Assembly: GCA_003650865.1 (NCBI GenBank)
Contig: QMSN01000038.1
Span: 1-8,347, forward strand
Origin: Thermoprotei archaeon
Lineage (GTDB): Archaea; Thermoproteota; Methanomethylicia; Nezhaarchaeales; WYZ-LMO8
DNA: 8,347 bases
Reading direction: 5' to 3'
Shown here: one piece after another, positions 1 to 6,071 of the stretch
How positions within the stretch are numbered: the stretch's first letter is position 1
Layout of the letters: every line of letters starts with the position of its first letter
Translations under genes and position numbers: made by a program
The notes under the pieces: generated by a model
What the model saw: the letters and a program-made list of their open reading frames with translations, nothing else
What the model was told of the DNA's origin: nothing
Database searches by the model: none

Positions 1-10
1 AGGAGAGTGG

Positions 11-84
11 TGGACCGGGCGGGACTTGAACCCGCGCCCTCCCGCATGCCAAGCGGGCGATCTACCAGTCTGATCTACCGGCCC
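11..84 (-). tRNA. tRNA-Ala (anticodon GGC)
   Basis: Read on the minus strand the 74 nt fold into a complete cloverleaf: 7-bp acceptor stem GGGCCGG/CCGGTCC, D stem GATC/GATC, anticodon stem CCCGC/GCGGG, 5-nt variable loop AGGGC, and T stem GCGGG/CCCGC with loop TTCAAGT. The 7-nt anticodon loop TTGGCAT gives anticodon GGC, which reads the alanine codon GCC. The acceptor stem has a G3:U70 wobble pair, the classic identity element for alanyl-tRNA synthetase, and the discriminator base is A. The next three bases (8-10 on the plus strand, TGG) encode CCA, so the 3' end is genome-encoded. No intron is visible. Confidence 0.97.
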
Positions 85-108
85 CTCTCCTCACTAATCC
101 GATTCCCC

Positions 109-116
109 GTATTAAG
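109..116 (-). promoter_or_regulatory. Possible TATA box for tRNA-Ala
   Basis: On the minus strand the sequence CTTAATAC lies about 29 nt upstream of the tRNA 5' end, where an archaeal TATA box is expected if transcription starts at or just before the mature end. It is in the 58-nt gap between the eL37 gene and the tRNA. The match is weak, and the tRNA could instead be co-transcribed with the upstream ribosomal protein gene. Confidence 0.35.
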
Positions 117-142
117 GTTTCTAGGAGGGCTGAAGTCTGCTT

Positions 143-334
143 TTAGACTAGTCTGTAAGCCCTGTTTAGGGGCTTTGTCTGCCAGGAGTACTTCTTAATC
201 CTCTTGGATCTACCGAAGCCGCAGGCCGCGCAATAATGCTTCTTTTTGTTGTAGGCCCTCCTGCCGCACCTCCTGCATATGATGTGTGTAGCAGCTTTAT
301 TCATCTTCCCGAAGGATGTCGTCCCCTTAACCAT
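143..334 (-). CDS. rpl37e: 50S ribosomal protein eL37 (L37e)
   Basis: This 63-aa basic protein is a small zinc-binding component of the large ribosomal subunit, shared by archaea and eukaryotes and absent from bacteria. The N-terminal MVKGTTSFGKMNK is typical of the family. A zinc ribbon is formed by CRRC (residues 20-23) and CAAC (35-38), followed by a Lys/Arg-rich segment for rRNA contact. The length is normal for the family. The ATG start has the ribosome binding site GGTGA about 6 nt upstream, at the end of the Sm-like gene. Only 10 nt separate the two genes, so they form one transcription unit; an Lsm-L37e pair is a common archaeal arrangement linking RNA metabolism and the ribosome. Confidence 0.97.
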   Translation of the reverse strand: MVKGTTSFGKMNKAATHIICRRCGRRAYNKKKHYCAACGFGRSKRIKKYSWQTKPLNRAYRLV

Positions 335-344
335 CTCAGCTCAC

Positions 345-572
345 CTACTTCGGCACTGGGCTTATGAGGACTATGCTGTCCCCCCTAATCAATATTAGCC
401 CGTGCCTCTTAGGCTCCCCCTCGTGCTTGAGCTCCTCAGCGTCCTCGAGGACTATGTTGAGATGCTGGTCGTAGCTCTTAAGCTTCCCCCGAAACTCCTT
501 ACCACCCTTGAGCCTCACGAATATTTGGCTTCCAATGGACGAGGCCAGAACGGCTAACGTCGCGTCCGACAT
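345..572 (-). CDS. Sm-like archaeal protein (Lsm/SmAP)
   Basis: This is a small Sm-fold protein of 75 aa from the preferred ATG. Archaeal SmAPs form heptameric or hexameric rings that bind U-rich RNA and act in RNA metabolism. The Sm1 motif is visible around GKEFRGKLKSYDQHLNIVLE, with the RNA-contacting D-x-H-x-N (DQHLN), and the Sm2 motif is LILIRGDSIVLI with the IRG signature. A GTG 12 nt upstream (584) would add only MGSA. I prefer the ATG because the family normally starts close to the first helix; no strong ribosome binding site decides it. The gene is the first of a unit with eL37 and is divergent from the PUA-domain gene, with a TATA-like element near 621-628. Confidence 0.93.
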   Translation of the reverse strand: MSDATLAVLASSIGSQIFVRLKGGKEFRGKLKSYDQHLNIVLEDAEELKHEGEPKRHGLILIRGDSIVLISPVPK

Positions 573-611
573 GGCTGAACCCACAGCTTTCTTTGCTATT
601 TAGCTTCTGAG

Positions 612-630
612 GATATACGTATTTAAATCT
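612..630. promoter_or_regulatory. Divergent promoter between Lsm and PUA genes
   Basis: The 86-nt gap between the divergent Lsm and PUA genes holds one AT-rich island, GATATACGTATTTAAATCT. ATTTAAAT (621-628) is palindromic and so reads as a TATA box on both strands. On the plus strand it lies about 35 nt before the PUA start at 659, with GGAG at 650-653 as ribosome binding site. On the minus strand it lies about 50 nt before the Lsm ATG. One box may serve both genes, or TATACGTA just beside it may serve one of them. Confidence 0.6.
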
Positions 631-658
631 TAGCGAAAGAGAGCTTGTAGGAGTTGTT

Positions 659-1162
659 ATGTCTAGGGTTCATAGGCATGCTCTAAGCAAGAGCGAGGCT
701 AAAGAGGTCTCCTCAAGAATTGGAAGAGAGTTTAAGCTTGAGAGAGCGCTTGACCATAAGGCTAAGTGGGAGGTTCTGCAGCTCAGCAGAGACTTGGCAG
801 TCTACGTGGTTGATGAGCTTCCAGTAGCCATAGAGGTTGAGGGGAGGCTTATACCATCACTTAGAGCTGTGAGCGAGAGGATTATAGTCCTCCCCAAGGT
901 CGTCGTGGACATGGGGGCTGTCAAGCACATAGCTAATGGCGCCGACGTTATGGCTCCAGGCGTCACGAGGATTGAAGGCGACTTCGATAGAGGGGACATA
1001 GTGGCCGTAGTCGATGAGAGGTATGGTAAACCACTATGCGTAGGCTCAGCCCTCGCCAGTAGAGAGGATGTTGAGAAAGCTGAGAGAGGTAAGGTCGTCG
1101 AGAACATACACCACGTCGGCGACAAGATATGGGTTAAGCTCAAGGAGGTAGGCCTAGTCTAG
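659..1162 (+). CDS. PUA-domain RNA-binding protein, MCT-1/Tma20-like
   Basis: This 167-aa protein belongs to the archaeal group of predicted RNA-binding proteins with a C-terminal PUA domain, related to eukaryotic MCT-1/Tma20, which act on the small ribosomal subunit. Residues 1-77 correspond to the pre-PUA region (MSRVHRHALSKSEAKEV). Residues about 78-155 are the PUA domain, with the recognisable LPKVVVDMGAVKHIANGADV, MAPGV, GDIVAVV and GKPLCVGSALAS elements and a closing HHVGDKIW strand. Start ATG 659 has GGAG 5 nt upstream. The gene is alone on this strand, divergent from Lsm-eL37 and convergent with fttA 20 nt away. A role in translation fits the family and neighbours, but the target RNA cannot be read from sequence. 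Confidence 0.88.
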   Translation: MSRVHRHALSKSEAKEVSSRIGREFKLERALDHKAKWEVLQLSRDLAVYVVDELPVAIEVEGRLIPSLRAVSERIIVLPKVVVDMGAVKHIANGADVMAPGVTRIEGDFDRGDIVAVVDERYGKPLCVGSALASREDVEKAERGKVVENIHHVGDKIWVKLKEVGLV

Positions 1163-1188
1163 CTCAACCAGGCTAAGCAAGCCTACCT
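1146..1188. repeat. Inverted repeat across the PUA/fttA convergent junction
   Basis: AGGTAGGC (1146-1153) is matched by its exact complement GCCTACCT (1181-1188), separated by 27 nt. The arms lie over the last codons of the two convergent genes and enclose both stop codons. RNA from either strand could form an 8-bp stem. It could act as a bidirectional 3'-end structure, but no U-run follows on either side and part of the match is coding sequence, so it may be chance. Confidence 0.4.
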
Positions 1189-3105
1189 TATCTTGACTAC
1201 CTCCAAGTGCTCAGGAGTCTCCACAGGTAGCTTGAAGTACCTGTGAATGCTGAGGGCTAAGCTTGAAGTCTTCTCGCTCTCACCGTGACACAAGATGATC
1301 CTGTGAGGCTTAGGCGTAACCCTCTCCACAAACCTAAGAAGCTGCCTCCTATCACTATGCCCGCTAAAGCCCTCACACGTGTGTATCTCCATCTTCACCT
1401 TAACAGTTACAGGCCTCCCATTCACGTACTCCACAACAACCTCCCTAGCCCCCTCCTGAATAGCCCTGCCGAGAGTCCCCTCAACTTGGTAGGCTACGAA
1501 TATGAGGGAGTTCCTCTCGTCCTCCGCCATGAGCTTGAAGTACTCGAGAGCTGGCCCTGCGTTTAGCATGCCCGACGTGGCGAGTATTATGCAGGGCTCG
1601 CCCTCAACTATGTCGAGCCTAGCGTGCCCCTTCGTTAGTGTGACGAAGTTCTCAGCTAAGAACGGGTTCACGTCCTCATAGAATATCTTGTCCCTAACCT
1701 CCCTAGCCAAGCTCTCGGGGTAGGCTGTGTGTATGGCTGTAGACTCCTGTATCATGCCCTCTATGTATATGGGTACTGAGGGTATCAGCTTCTTCTCCAC
1801 GGCGTTGGCCAGCACTAGCATTATCTCCTGAGCTCTCCCCACAGCCAACACAGGTATGAGGACTTTACCCCCTCGCTCCAGAGTTCTGTTTATTATGTCT
1901 ATCAGCTTAGCCTCACAGTCCTCCCTCGACGGCATGACATCTCCAGGTGCTCCGTAGGTCGACTCCATGATGAGGGTCTCGAGCCTTGGAAACACGTAGG
2001 AAGCTGGCTCTAGAAGCCTAGTCCTGCCGTACTTGAAGTCACCTGTGTACACTATGTTGTGAAGGCCCTCTCCTATGTGCAGGTGGACCATTGAGGATCC
2101 GAGTATGTGGCCAGCGTTGTGAAGCGTTAGCTTAACCCCAGGGGCTATGTCAGTGACCTCTCCGTGGTTCAGGGATATGGTGTGGAGGAGAGCTGTCTTG
2201 ACATCCCTCAAGCTGTAAATGGGGGTTCTACCCTCCTTATCAGCTACATCTAAGTAGTCCTTGAGTATCAGGGCCATAAGCATCTTCGTCGGCTCACTGC
2301 AGTATACAGGTCCTCTATACCCGAACTTGAAGAGTAGAGGTAGAGCACCGCAGTGGTCTAGGTGAGCGTGAGTTATCACTACAGCTGTGAGAGAGTCTAT
2401 GTCGAAGTCGTCTATCCAGAAGCTTGGGAACTCGCTAGTGTAGTCCTTGGAGCTAGGCTTAACACCGCAATCTAGGAGGATCTTGTCCTCCCCAACCTCC
2501 AGTAGCAGAGCAGACCTACCAACCTCCTTGAAGCCTCCAAGCGCAACAAGCCTTAAGTTATCTATCTTGTAGAGGAGTGGCCTATGAATCCTCTTGCCAA
2601 CCTCCCTCAGCATCTTAAACCTGTAATTGCTGTTCTTATGGAGTAGGGCGGAGACAGACTCTATGAACTTAGACTTCAACGGCGGAGTCCTGACGGGTAT
2701 GGGTCTCCAGAGTGTGTGAACCAAAAGCTGCTTGAGGAGCATGCCGTTCTTCCCTATCACTATACCAGGCTTCTTGGCCTCAACGAACATCTCTCCCATG
2801 ACGTCGTCAAAGTATATGTTGGTTATCCCAGCCTCAGGAGGCACAAGCTCGTAGACTATCTTCTTAGCCTCCTCCTTGTCCTTCCTAACCTCAGGGTCAG
2901 GTCTCAGCACTATTCTCTTCCTGAGGGACTTAGCCACCATCCTAACTACGTCTCCACCCGACAGCAGCACTGAGGGGTTCTTGACGTAGACAGCTATCTC
3001 AGGGCCTTCAAACTCTATCTTAGTTACACGTGCCTCTGGAGGTATGCTCTTGAGTATGCCATCCCTTACATTTGTTAAGTGATTCCCCTGAACCAACCCC
3101 TTCAA
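1183..3105 (-). CDS. fttA: Transcription termination factor/ribonuclease aCPSF1 (FttA)
   Basis: This 640-aa protein is the archaeal homologue of CPSF73, an endoribonuclease that cleaves nascent RNA and drives factor-dependent transcription termination. In order: an N-terminal KH-like domain (about 1-70); a second KH domain (about 75-145) with the GxxG loop in GIVIGKNG (114-121); then a metallo-beta-lactamase/beta-CASP core. Zinc-site residues are visible in HAHLDH (246-251), H333 (AGHILGS), D356 (TGDF) and C-terminal H607 (LCHGE); H583 (SGHSD) is the beta-CASP histidine. Length and order match the family. The start is uncertain: TTG 3105 has almost no spacing to a ribosome binding site, while TTG 3096 (three residues shorter) has GGGAAGG about 9 nt upstream. 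psmB lies 38 nt upstream on the same strand, the same order as MTH1202-MTH1203, so co-transcription is likely. Confidence 0.97.
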   Translation of the reverse strand: MKGLVQGNHLTNVRDGILKSIPPEARVTKIEFEGPEIAVYVKNPSVLLSGGDVVRMVAKSLRKRIVLRPDPEVRKDKEEAKKIVYELVPPEAGITNIYFDDVMGEMFVEAKKPGIVIGKNGMLLKQLLVHTLWRPIPVRTPPLKSKFIESVSALLHKNSNYRFKMLREVGKRIHRPLLYKIDNLRLVALGGFKEVGRSALLLEVGEDKILLDCGVKPSSKDYTSEFPSFWIDDFDIDSLTAVVITHAHLDHCGALPLLFKFGYRGPVYCSEPTKMLMALILKDYLDVADKEGRTPIYSLRDVKTALLHTISLNHGEVTDIAPGVKLTLHNAGHILGSSMVHLHIGEGLHNIVYTGDFKYGRTRLLEPASYVFPRLETLIMESTYGAPGDVMPSREDCEAKLIDIINRTLERGGKVLIPVLAVGRAQEIMLVLANAVEKKLIPSVPIYIEGMIQESTAIHTAYPESLAREVRDKIFYEDVNPFLAENFVTLTKGHARLDIVEGEPCIILATSGMLNAGPALEYFKLMAEDERNSLIFVAYQVEGTLGRAIQEGAREVVVEYVNGRPVTVKVKMEIHTCEGFSGHSDRRQLLRFVERVTPKPHRIILCHGESEKTSSLALSIHRYFKLPVETPEHLEVVKIR

Positions 3106-3143
3106 CCTTCCCAGAGCAGGTCTTATCAGCTTGAAGCTACAGC

Positions 3144-3770
3144 TTAACCCTCAAGCTTCTCTTGAGGTATCTCCTCAACACCCTCTTTAGTTATCACAGT
3201 CACGTCGAAGCCTTCACCTGACCCGGGATCCCACCTCATAGCTGCCTTAACAGCCTCTACAACTATTGGCATAGCCTCCTTAACCGTCAAGTCATCCCTA
3301 TACTTGGTCTCGAGGACAGCTATGGCTAGTGGAGACCCCGAGCCAGTAGCCACGTACCTCTCCTCGGTCATGGTCCCGAAGAAGTCCAAGTTGAACATCC
3401 TAGGACCGGTCTGGTCTATTCCAGCCACAACAGCTTGAACTATGAGGGGGTAGGACCTAGCTGAGAACAGTATGTTGGACATGATGCTGGCTATAGCCTT
3501 AACGGATAGAGGGGCCTTCGTGGTCTGCTTCATGTACTTGACGTGAGCCTTAATCCTCTCTATGAGCATCTGGGCGTCGGCCACAACCCCCGCTATCGTG
3601 GCGTAGACCCTATCGTCTATTTGCAGTATCTTCCTCCCCCTCTTGTTAGCTATGTAGAAGCCTGATGTAACCCTCCTATCGGTAGCTAGGACAACTCCAT
3701 CTACACATCTAATCCCAACGGTCGTAGTCCCCTTAAATACGGGTATCCCGACTTCGCTCATCATCGTCAT
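3144..3770 (-). CDS. psmB: Proteasome beta subunit
   Basis: This is the proteolytic subunit of the archaeal 20S proteasome, an N-terminal-threonine hydrolase made as a proprotein. From ATG 3770 it has 208 aa: a 14-residue propeptide (MTMMSEVGIPVFKG), then mature TTTVGIR starting at the catalytic Thr. In mature numbering Thr1, Asp17 and Lys33 (CVDGVVLATDRR; NKRGRKI) are all present, as is the GSGS loop of the active-site region, so it should be active. The open frame extends 47 codons further upstream to 3911, but that stretch runs into the divergent egsA gene, crosses the promoter and looks unlike the family, so I reject it. ATGs at 3764 and 3761 are alternatives. It is followed by fttA in a likely two-gene unit. 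Confidence 0.95.
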   Translation of the reverse strand: MTMMSEVGIPVFKGTTTVGIRCVDGVVLATDRRVTSGFYIANKRGRKILQIDDRVYATIAGVVADAQMLIERIKAHVKYMKQTTKAPLSVKAIASIMSNILFSARSYPLIVQAVVAGIDQTGPRMFNLDFFGTMTEERYVATGSGSPLAIAVLETKYRDDLTVKEAMPIVVEAVKAAMRWDPGSGEGFDVTVITKEGVEEIPQEKLEG

Positions 3771-3857
3771 TTGGTGGCACACCACAAGGTGGAGAATTTT
3801 CTTAAGCTTCCGCGTGGACGCATCTAGAAAGCAACCGCAAGCAGGAAAAGCACATGC

Positions 3858-3868
3858 ATATTTAAAAG
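3858..3868. promoter_or_regulatory. Divergent promoter between psmB and egsA
   Basis: The 126-nt gap between psmB (start 3770) and egsA (start 3897) contains the TATA-like sequence ATATTTAAAAG, readable on the minus strand as CTTTTAAATAT. On the plus strand it is about 34 nt before the egsA start, a good fit. For psmB it would leave a leader of roughly 65 nt. A weaker minus-strand candidate, CTTAAGAAAA near 3796-3805, lies about 28 nt before the psmB ATG and would give a nearly leaderless mRNA. Confidence 0.55.
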
Positions 3869-3896
3869 TTTTGCGGGAAGAGCTGAGGGATGACGT

Positions 3897-4946
3897 TTGC
3901 TGGACCCCCATGACATAGAGCTGCCTAGGAGGATACTCGTCGGTAGAGGTGTTGCTGGAAGCGTTGGCGACGTAGCTTGCAGTATAGGGCTCTCAGGCAG
4001 GGTTTACGTGGTGCTCAGCTCCATGGGTTACAAGCTGGCGGGCGACGTTGTCCTAAGCTCACTCTCAGCGAACGGCTTCAACGTCCACGATAGAAGAGTT
4101 GAGGAGGCTCAAGAGGAGCTGAGCTCGGTGATGGAGGAAGCCGCTAAGGCAAGGCCTGACTTCATAGTCTCGGTGGGGGGAGGGTCAACCATAGACTTGG
4201 GGAAGTACACGGCTTTTAAGCTGGGAATACCGTTTATGAGCGTGCCCACAGCAGCATCGCATGATGGCATAGCCTCGCCCATGGTGTCCCTTAAGGGACT
4301 TGGAAAGCCATGCTCAGTAAGGGCTAAGCCCCCCATAGCTATCATAGCTGACGTCAACATAATAATGAGTGCTCCTCACAGGTTGCTGGCCAGTGGTTGT
4401 GGTGACATCATAGCTAAGCTCACAGCTGTAAGGGACTGGAAGCTGGCCCATAAGATTAAGAACGAGTACTACGGAGAATACGCCGCCTCGCTAGCTGTTA
4501 TGTCCGCTAAGCTCGTCATGAAGCATGCCAAGCTCATAGGCGCACATAGAGAGGAGGGGGTTAGGATAGTGATAGAGGCTCTGGTCTCCTGCGGGGTATC
4601 TATGTGCATAGCTGGGTCTTCGAGGCCTTGCTCAGGAGCTGAACACCAGTTCTCCCACGTGCTAGACATGATAGCTCCAAGGCCAGCATTACACGGAGAG
4701 CAGTGTGGAGTTGGAGCTATAATGATGGCTTACCTCCACGGGATGAAGTGGAGGAGGATAAGGAAGGCGCTTAAGCTAATAGGCGCTCCCACAACAGCTA
4801 AGGAGCTAGGCATAGAAGACGAATACATAGTTAGAGCCCTCGTCGAAGCCCACAAGGTTAGACCTAGGTACACAATACTCGGAGATACCGGGTTGACTTG
4901 GGATGCAGCTAGGCACTTAGCCAAGGTGACAGGGGTGATATCGTAG
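3897..4946 (+). CDS. egsA: sn-Glycerol-1-phosphate dehydrogenase
   Basis: This 349-aa enzyme reduces dihydroxyacetone phosphate to sn-glycerol-1-phosphate with NAD(P)H. It provides the backbone of archaeal ether lipids and defines their stereochemistry. The N-terminal half is a nucleotide-binding domain with GGGSTIDLGKY (94-104). The C-terminal half is the iron-containing-dehydrogenase-like helical domain; its metal ligands in the family are an Asp and two His, and the candidates here are D170 (SGCGD), H250 or H254 (AEHQFSH) and H266 (LHGEQCG). PTAASHDGIASP (117-128) is also characteristic. The start is TTG 3897 with GAGGG 7 nt upstream; ATG 3890 is out of frame. The length is normal. UPF0179 follows within 3 nt. 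Confidence 0.97.
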   Translation: MLDPHDIELPRRILVGRGVAGSVGDVACSIGLSGRVYVVLSSMGYKLAGDVVLSSLSANGFNVHDRRVEEAQEELSSVMEEAAKARPDFIVSVGGGSTIDLGKYTAFKLGIPFMSVPTAASHDGIASPMVSLKGLGKPCSVRAKPPIAIIADVNIIMSAPHRLLASGCGDIIAKLTAVRDWKLAHKIKNEYYGEYAASLAVMSAKLVMKHAKLIGAHREEGVRIVIEALVSCGVSMCIAGSSRPCSGAEHQFSHVLDMIAPRPALHGEQCGVGAIMMAYLHGMKWRRIRKALKLIGAPTTAKELGIEDEYIVRALVEAHKVRPRYTILGDTGLTWDAARHLAKVTGVIS

Positions 4947-4949
4947 TTG

Positions 4950-5402
4950 ATGGAGCTAAAGCCCATAACCACGCTGGTCGGCGAGCTTCAAGCCAAGCCG
5001 GGCTTCAGGTTCGTCTTTGAGGGGCCAGCTGAGGTCTGCTACAAGTGTAAGCTTAAGGAGGTCTGTGCCTTAAAGCTTGAGCCCCACACGATCTACATGG
5101 TAGTCGAGGTTCTAGGCAAGAAGCATAGGTGCATGTTGAGAGAGGGCTGGGTTGTAGTGGCTAGAGTAGTTGAAGCCGACGTGGAGGCCTACATAGACGC
5201 CAAGCTGGCCGTCCCAGACGCCATAATAACCTACAAGAGGCCGACCTGCAAGAATTCTAAATGTAAGCACTTGGAGATATGTCAGACCCCCTACGTCAAG
5301 GAGGGGGTTAAGTACAGGATCCTCGAGGTCTACGAGGAGAAGGTTCTGTGCAACGGCAGGAGGCTGGTCAAGGTAAAGCTTATTAGAGCACCCTTGACGT
5401 GA
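4950..5402 (+). CDS. UPF0179 family protein, cysteine-rich
   Basis: This 150-aa protein matches the archaeal UPF0179 family, which has no established function that I know of. It has eight cysteines in three groups: CYKCKLKEVC (30-39), C61, CKNSKCKHLEIC (100-111) and C134. The CxxC and CxxxxC spacings suggest a bound metal, either a [4Fe-4S] cluster or zinc; the sequence does not decide between them. No signal peptide or membrane segment is seen. The ATG at 4950 is preferred; a TTG directly before it (4947) would add one residue. The egsA stop is 3 nt upstream, so the two are translated from one mRNA. That coupling may mean a link to lipid synthesis or redox, but this is inference. Confidence 0.85.
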   Translation: MELKPITTLVGELQAKPGFRFVFEGPAEVCYKCKLKEVCALKLEPHTIYMVVEVLGKKHRCMLREGWVVVARVVEADVEAYIDAKLAVPDAIITYKRPTCKNSKCKHLEICQTPYVKEGVKYRILEVYEEKVLCNGRRLVKVKLIRAPLT

Positions 5403-5422
5403 CGCCAGCTCTAAGGTCAAGC

Positions 5423-5430
5423 TGATATAC
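5423..5430 (+). promoter_or_regulatory. Possible TATA box for the DUF134 gene
   Basis: TGATATAC lies 33-40 nt before the TTG start at 5463, in a 60-nt gap after UPF0179. The purine-rich GGGGGAAG (5452-5459) precedes the start as ribosome binding site. The box is weak, and read-through from egsA-UPF0179 is an alternative. Confidence 0.35.
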
Positions 5431-5462
5431 CACCTCAAGCATTCTAGTAGTGGGGGAAGAGC

Positions 5463-5789
5463 TTGCAGGGACCTCCATGGCGATGGTGTCCTAGAAGGCC
5501 AGGGCCTGGTAGACCTCTCAAACCGAGGTTTATAGGGTTCACACCGCAGACAGTCACGTTCATGCCTCTAGACTCGTCAGGAACCCCTCTCGACGGAGAG
5601 CCCATAAGCATAGCTCCAGATGAGCTTGAGGCTCTTAGGAACGTGTACCTAGAGAACTTAACTCAGGAGGAGGCTGCTAAGAGGATGAACGTGTCGAGGG
5701 GGACTCTCTGGAGGCTTCTCGAGAGCGCGAGGAGGAAAGTTGTACAAGCACTCGTCGAGAGAAGGCCCATAGTTATTGGACCTCTCTAA
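5463..5789 (+). CDS. DUF134 family helix-turn-helix regulator
   Basis: This 108-aa protein resembles the DUF134 family of predicted DNA-binding proteins. The N-terminus is Pro/Arg-rich (MQGPPWRWCPRRPGPGRP), followed by an FTPQTVTFMP strand region in place of the usual phenylalanine/proline segment. The signature PDELEALRNVYLENLTQEEA (52-71) leads into a sigma-region-4-like helix-turn-helix, about 66-93, with AAKRMNVSRGTLWRLLESAR. TTG 5463 is the first possible start after an in-frame stop at 5448. DUF134 genes commonly sit beside NifX-type, DUF5320 and MinD/ferredoxin-ATPase genes, as here, so it probably regulates the cluster that follows. Effector and binding site are unknown; the palindrome just downstream is a candidate site. 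Confidence 0.88.
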   Translation: MQGPPWRWCPRRPGPGRPLKPRFIGFTPQTVTFMPLDSSGTPLDGEPISIAPDELEALRNVYLENLTQEEAAKRMNVSRGTLWRLLESARRKVVQALVERRPIVIGPL

Positions 5790-5790
5790 T

Positions 5791-5808
5791 TTCGTGCTTT
5801 AGCACAAA
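5791..5808. promoter_or_regulatory. Palindromic candidate operator next to a TATA box
   Basis: GTGCTTTAGCAC (5794-5805) is a perfect 12-bp palindrome. With one mismatch on each side it extends to TTCGTGCTTTAGCACAAA. It starts 2 nt after the DUF134 stop and abuts the TATA box at 5806-5815, where bound protein would block TBP/TFB. A 2-nt spacer makes an RNA hairpin unlikely, so a dimer-binding DNA site is the better reading. The DUF134 protein encoded directly upstream is the obvious candidate binder; this is inference. Confidence 0.5.
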
Positions 5809-5815
5809 ATTTATA
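5806..5815 (+). promoter_or_regulatory. TATA box for the aromatic mini-protein operon
   Basis: AAAATTTATA is the most AT-rich stretch in this region and lies about 55 nt upstream of the ATG at 5868. Transcription starting some 25 nt downstream would give a leader of about 30 nt containing the strong ribosome binding site GGAGGT at 5855-5860. The genes at 5868, 6092 and 6367 would be read from it, and possibly the NifX-like gene. Confidence 0.55.
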
Positions 5816-5867
5816 GTACCCTCCACATCTCTTCTAGTTAGAGTTGAGAGTAGAGGAGGTGTTGGGT

Positions 5868-6071
5868 ATGTGGGGCTTTGGAAGGTGGTTTGGTCCTTGG
5901 CCTGGCAGAGGGCCGTTCAGCTACTTGCCTCCATGGCTGAGGCCAGGATGGCTATTCGGTAGAGGAGCTTGCTGGTGGCTCTTTGGAGCACCGTTTTGGG
6001 GTAGGTGGTTCTGGGCTACTCCATGGTTTACTCCAGCGTTCTACTGGTACTGGCCTAGGTTCTGGTGGTAG
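5868..6071 (+). CDS. Trp/Phe/Gly/Pro-rich mini-protein A
   Basis: I do not recognise this 67-aa protein. It contains 15 Trp, 10 Phe, 3 Tyr, 10 Gly and 10 Pro; about 42% of residues are aromatic. It has six Arg, no Lys and no acidic residue, so it is basic, with a single Cys (C35). It begins MWGFGRWFGPWPGRG and ends WYWPRFWW. No catalytic motif, clear signal peptide or regular transmembrane helix can be seen; the many prolines argue against a long helix. ATG 5868 is chosen because GGAGGT lies 7 nt upstream; a TTG at 5844 would add eight residues. It is first in a run of three aromatic ORFs and shares short DNA repeats with both neighbours. A structural, membrane-surface or assembly role is possible, but no function can be assigned. 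Confidence 0.72.
   Translation: MWGFGRWFGPWPGRGPFSYLPPWLRPGWLFGRGACWWLFGAPFWGRWFWATPWFTPAFYWYWPRFWW

Noticed and set aside
573..584. GTG start for the Sm-like protein, adding MGSA
   Set aside because: The ATG four codons later fits the family N-terminus, and no ribosome binding site favours the GTG.
3771..3911. 47-residue N-terminal extension of the proteasome beta subunit
   Set aside because: It crosses the divergent promoter and overlaps egsA, and family propeptides are short; ATG 3770 puts the catalytic Thr after a normal 14-residue propeptide.
5791..5808. The GTGCTTTAGCAC palindrome as a hairpin terminator
   Set aside because: A 2-nt loop is too tight for a stable hairpin and no T-run follows on the plus strand; an operator is more likely.
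5868..6071. Trp-rich ORF as an attenuation leader peptide
   Set aside because: At 67 codons with 15 scattered Trp, no visible terminator/antiterminator pair and no Trp biosynthesis gene downstream, it does not look like a leader peptide.
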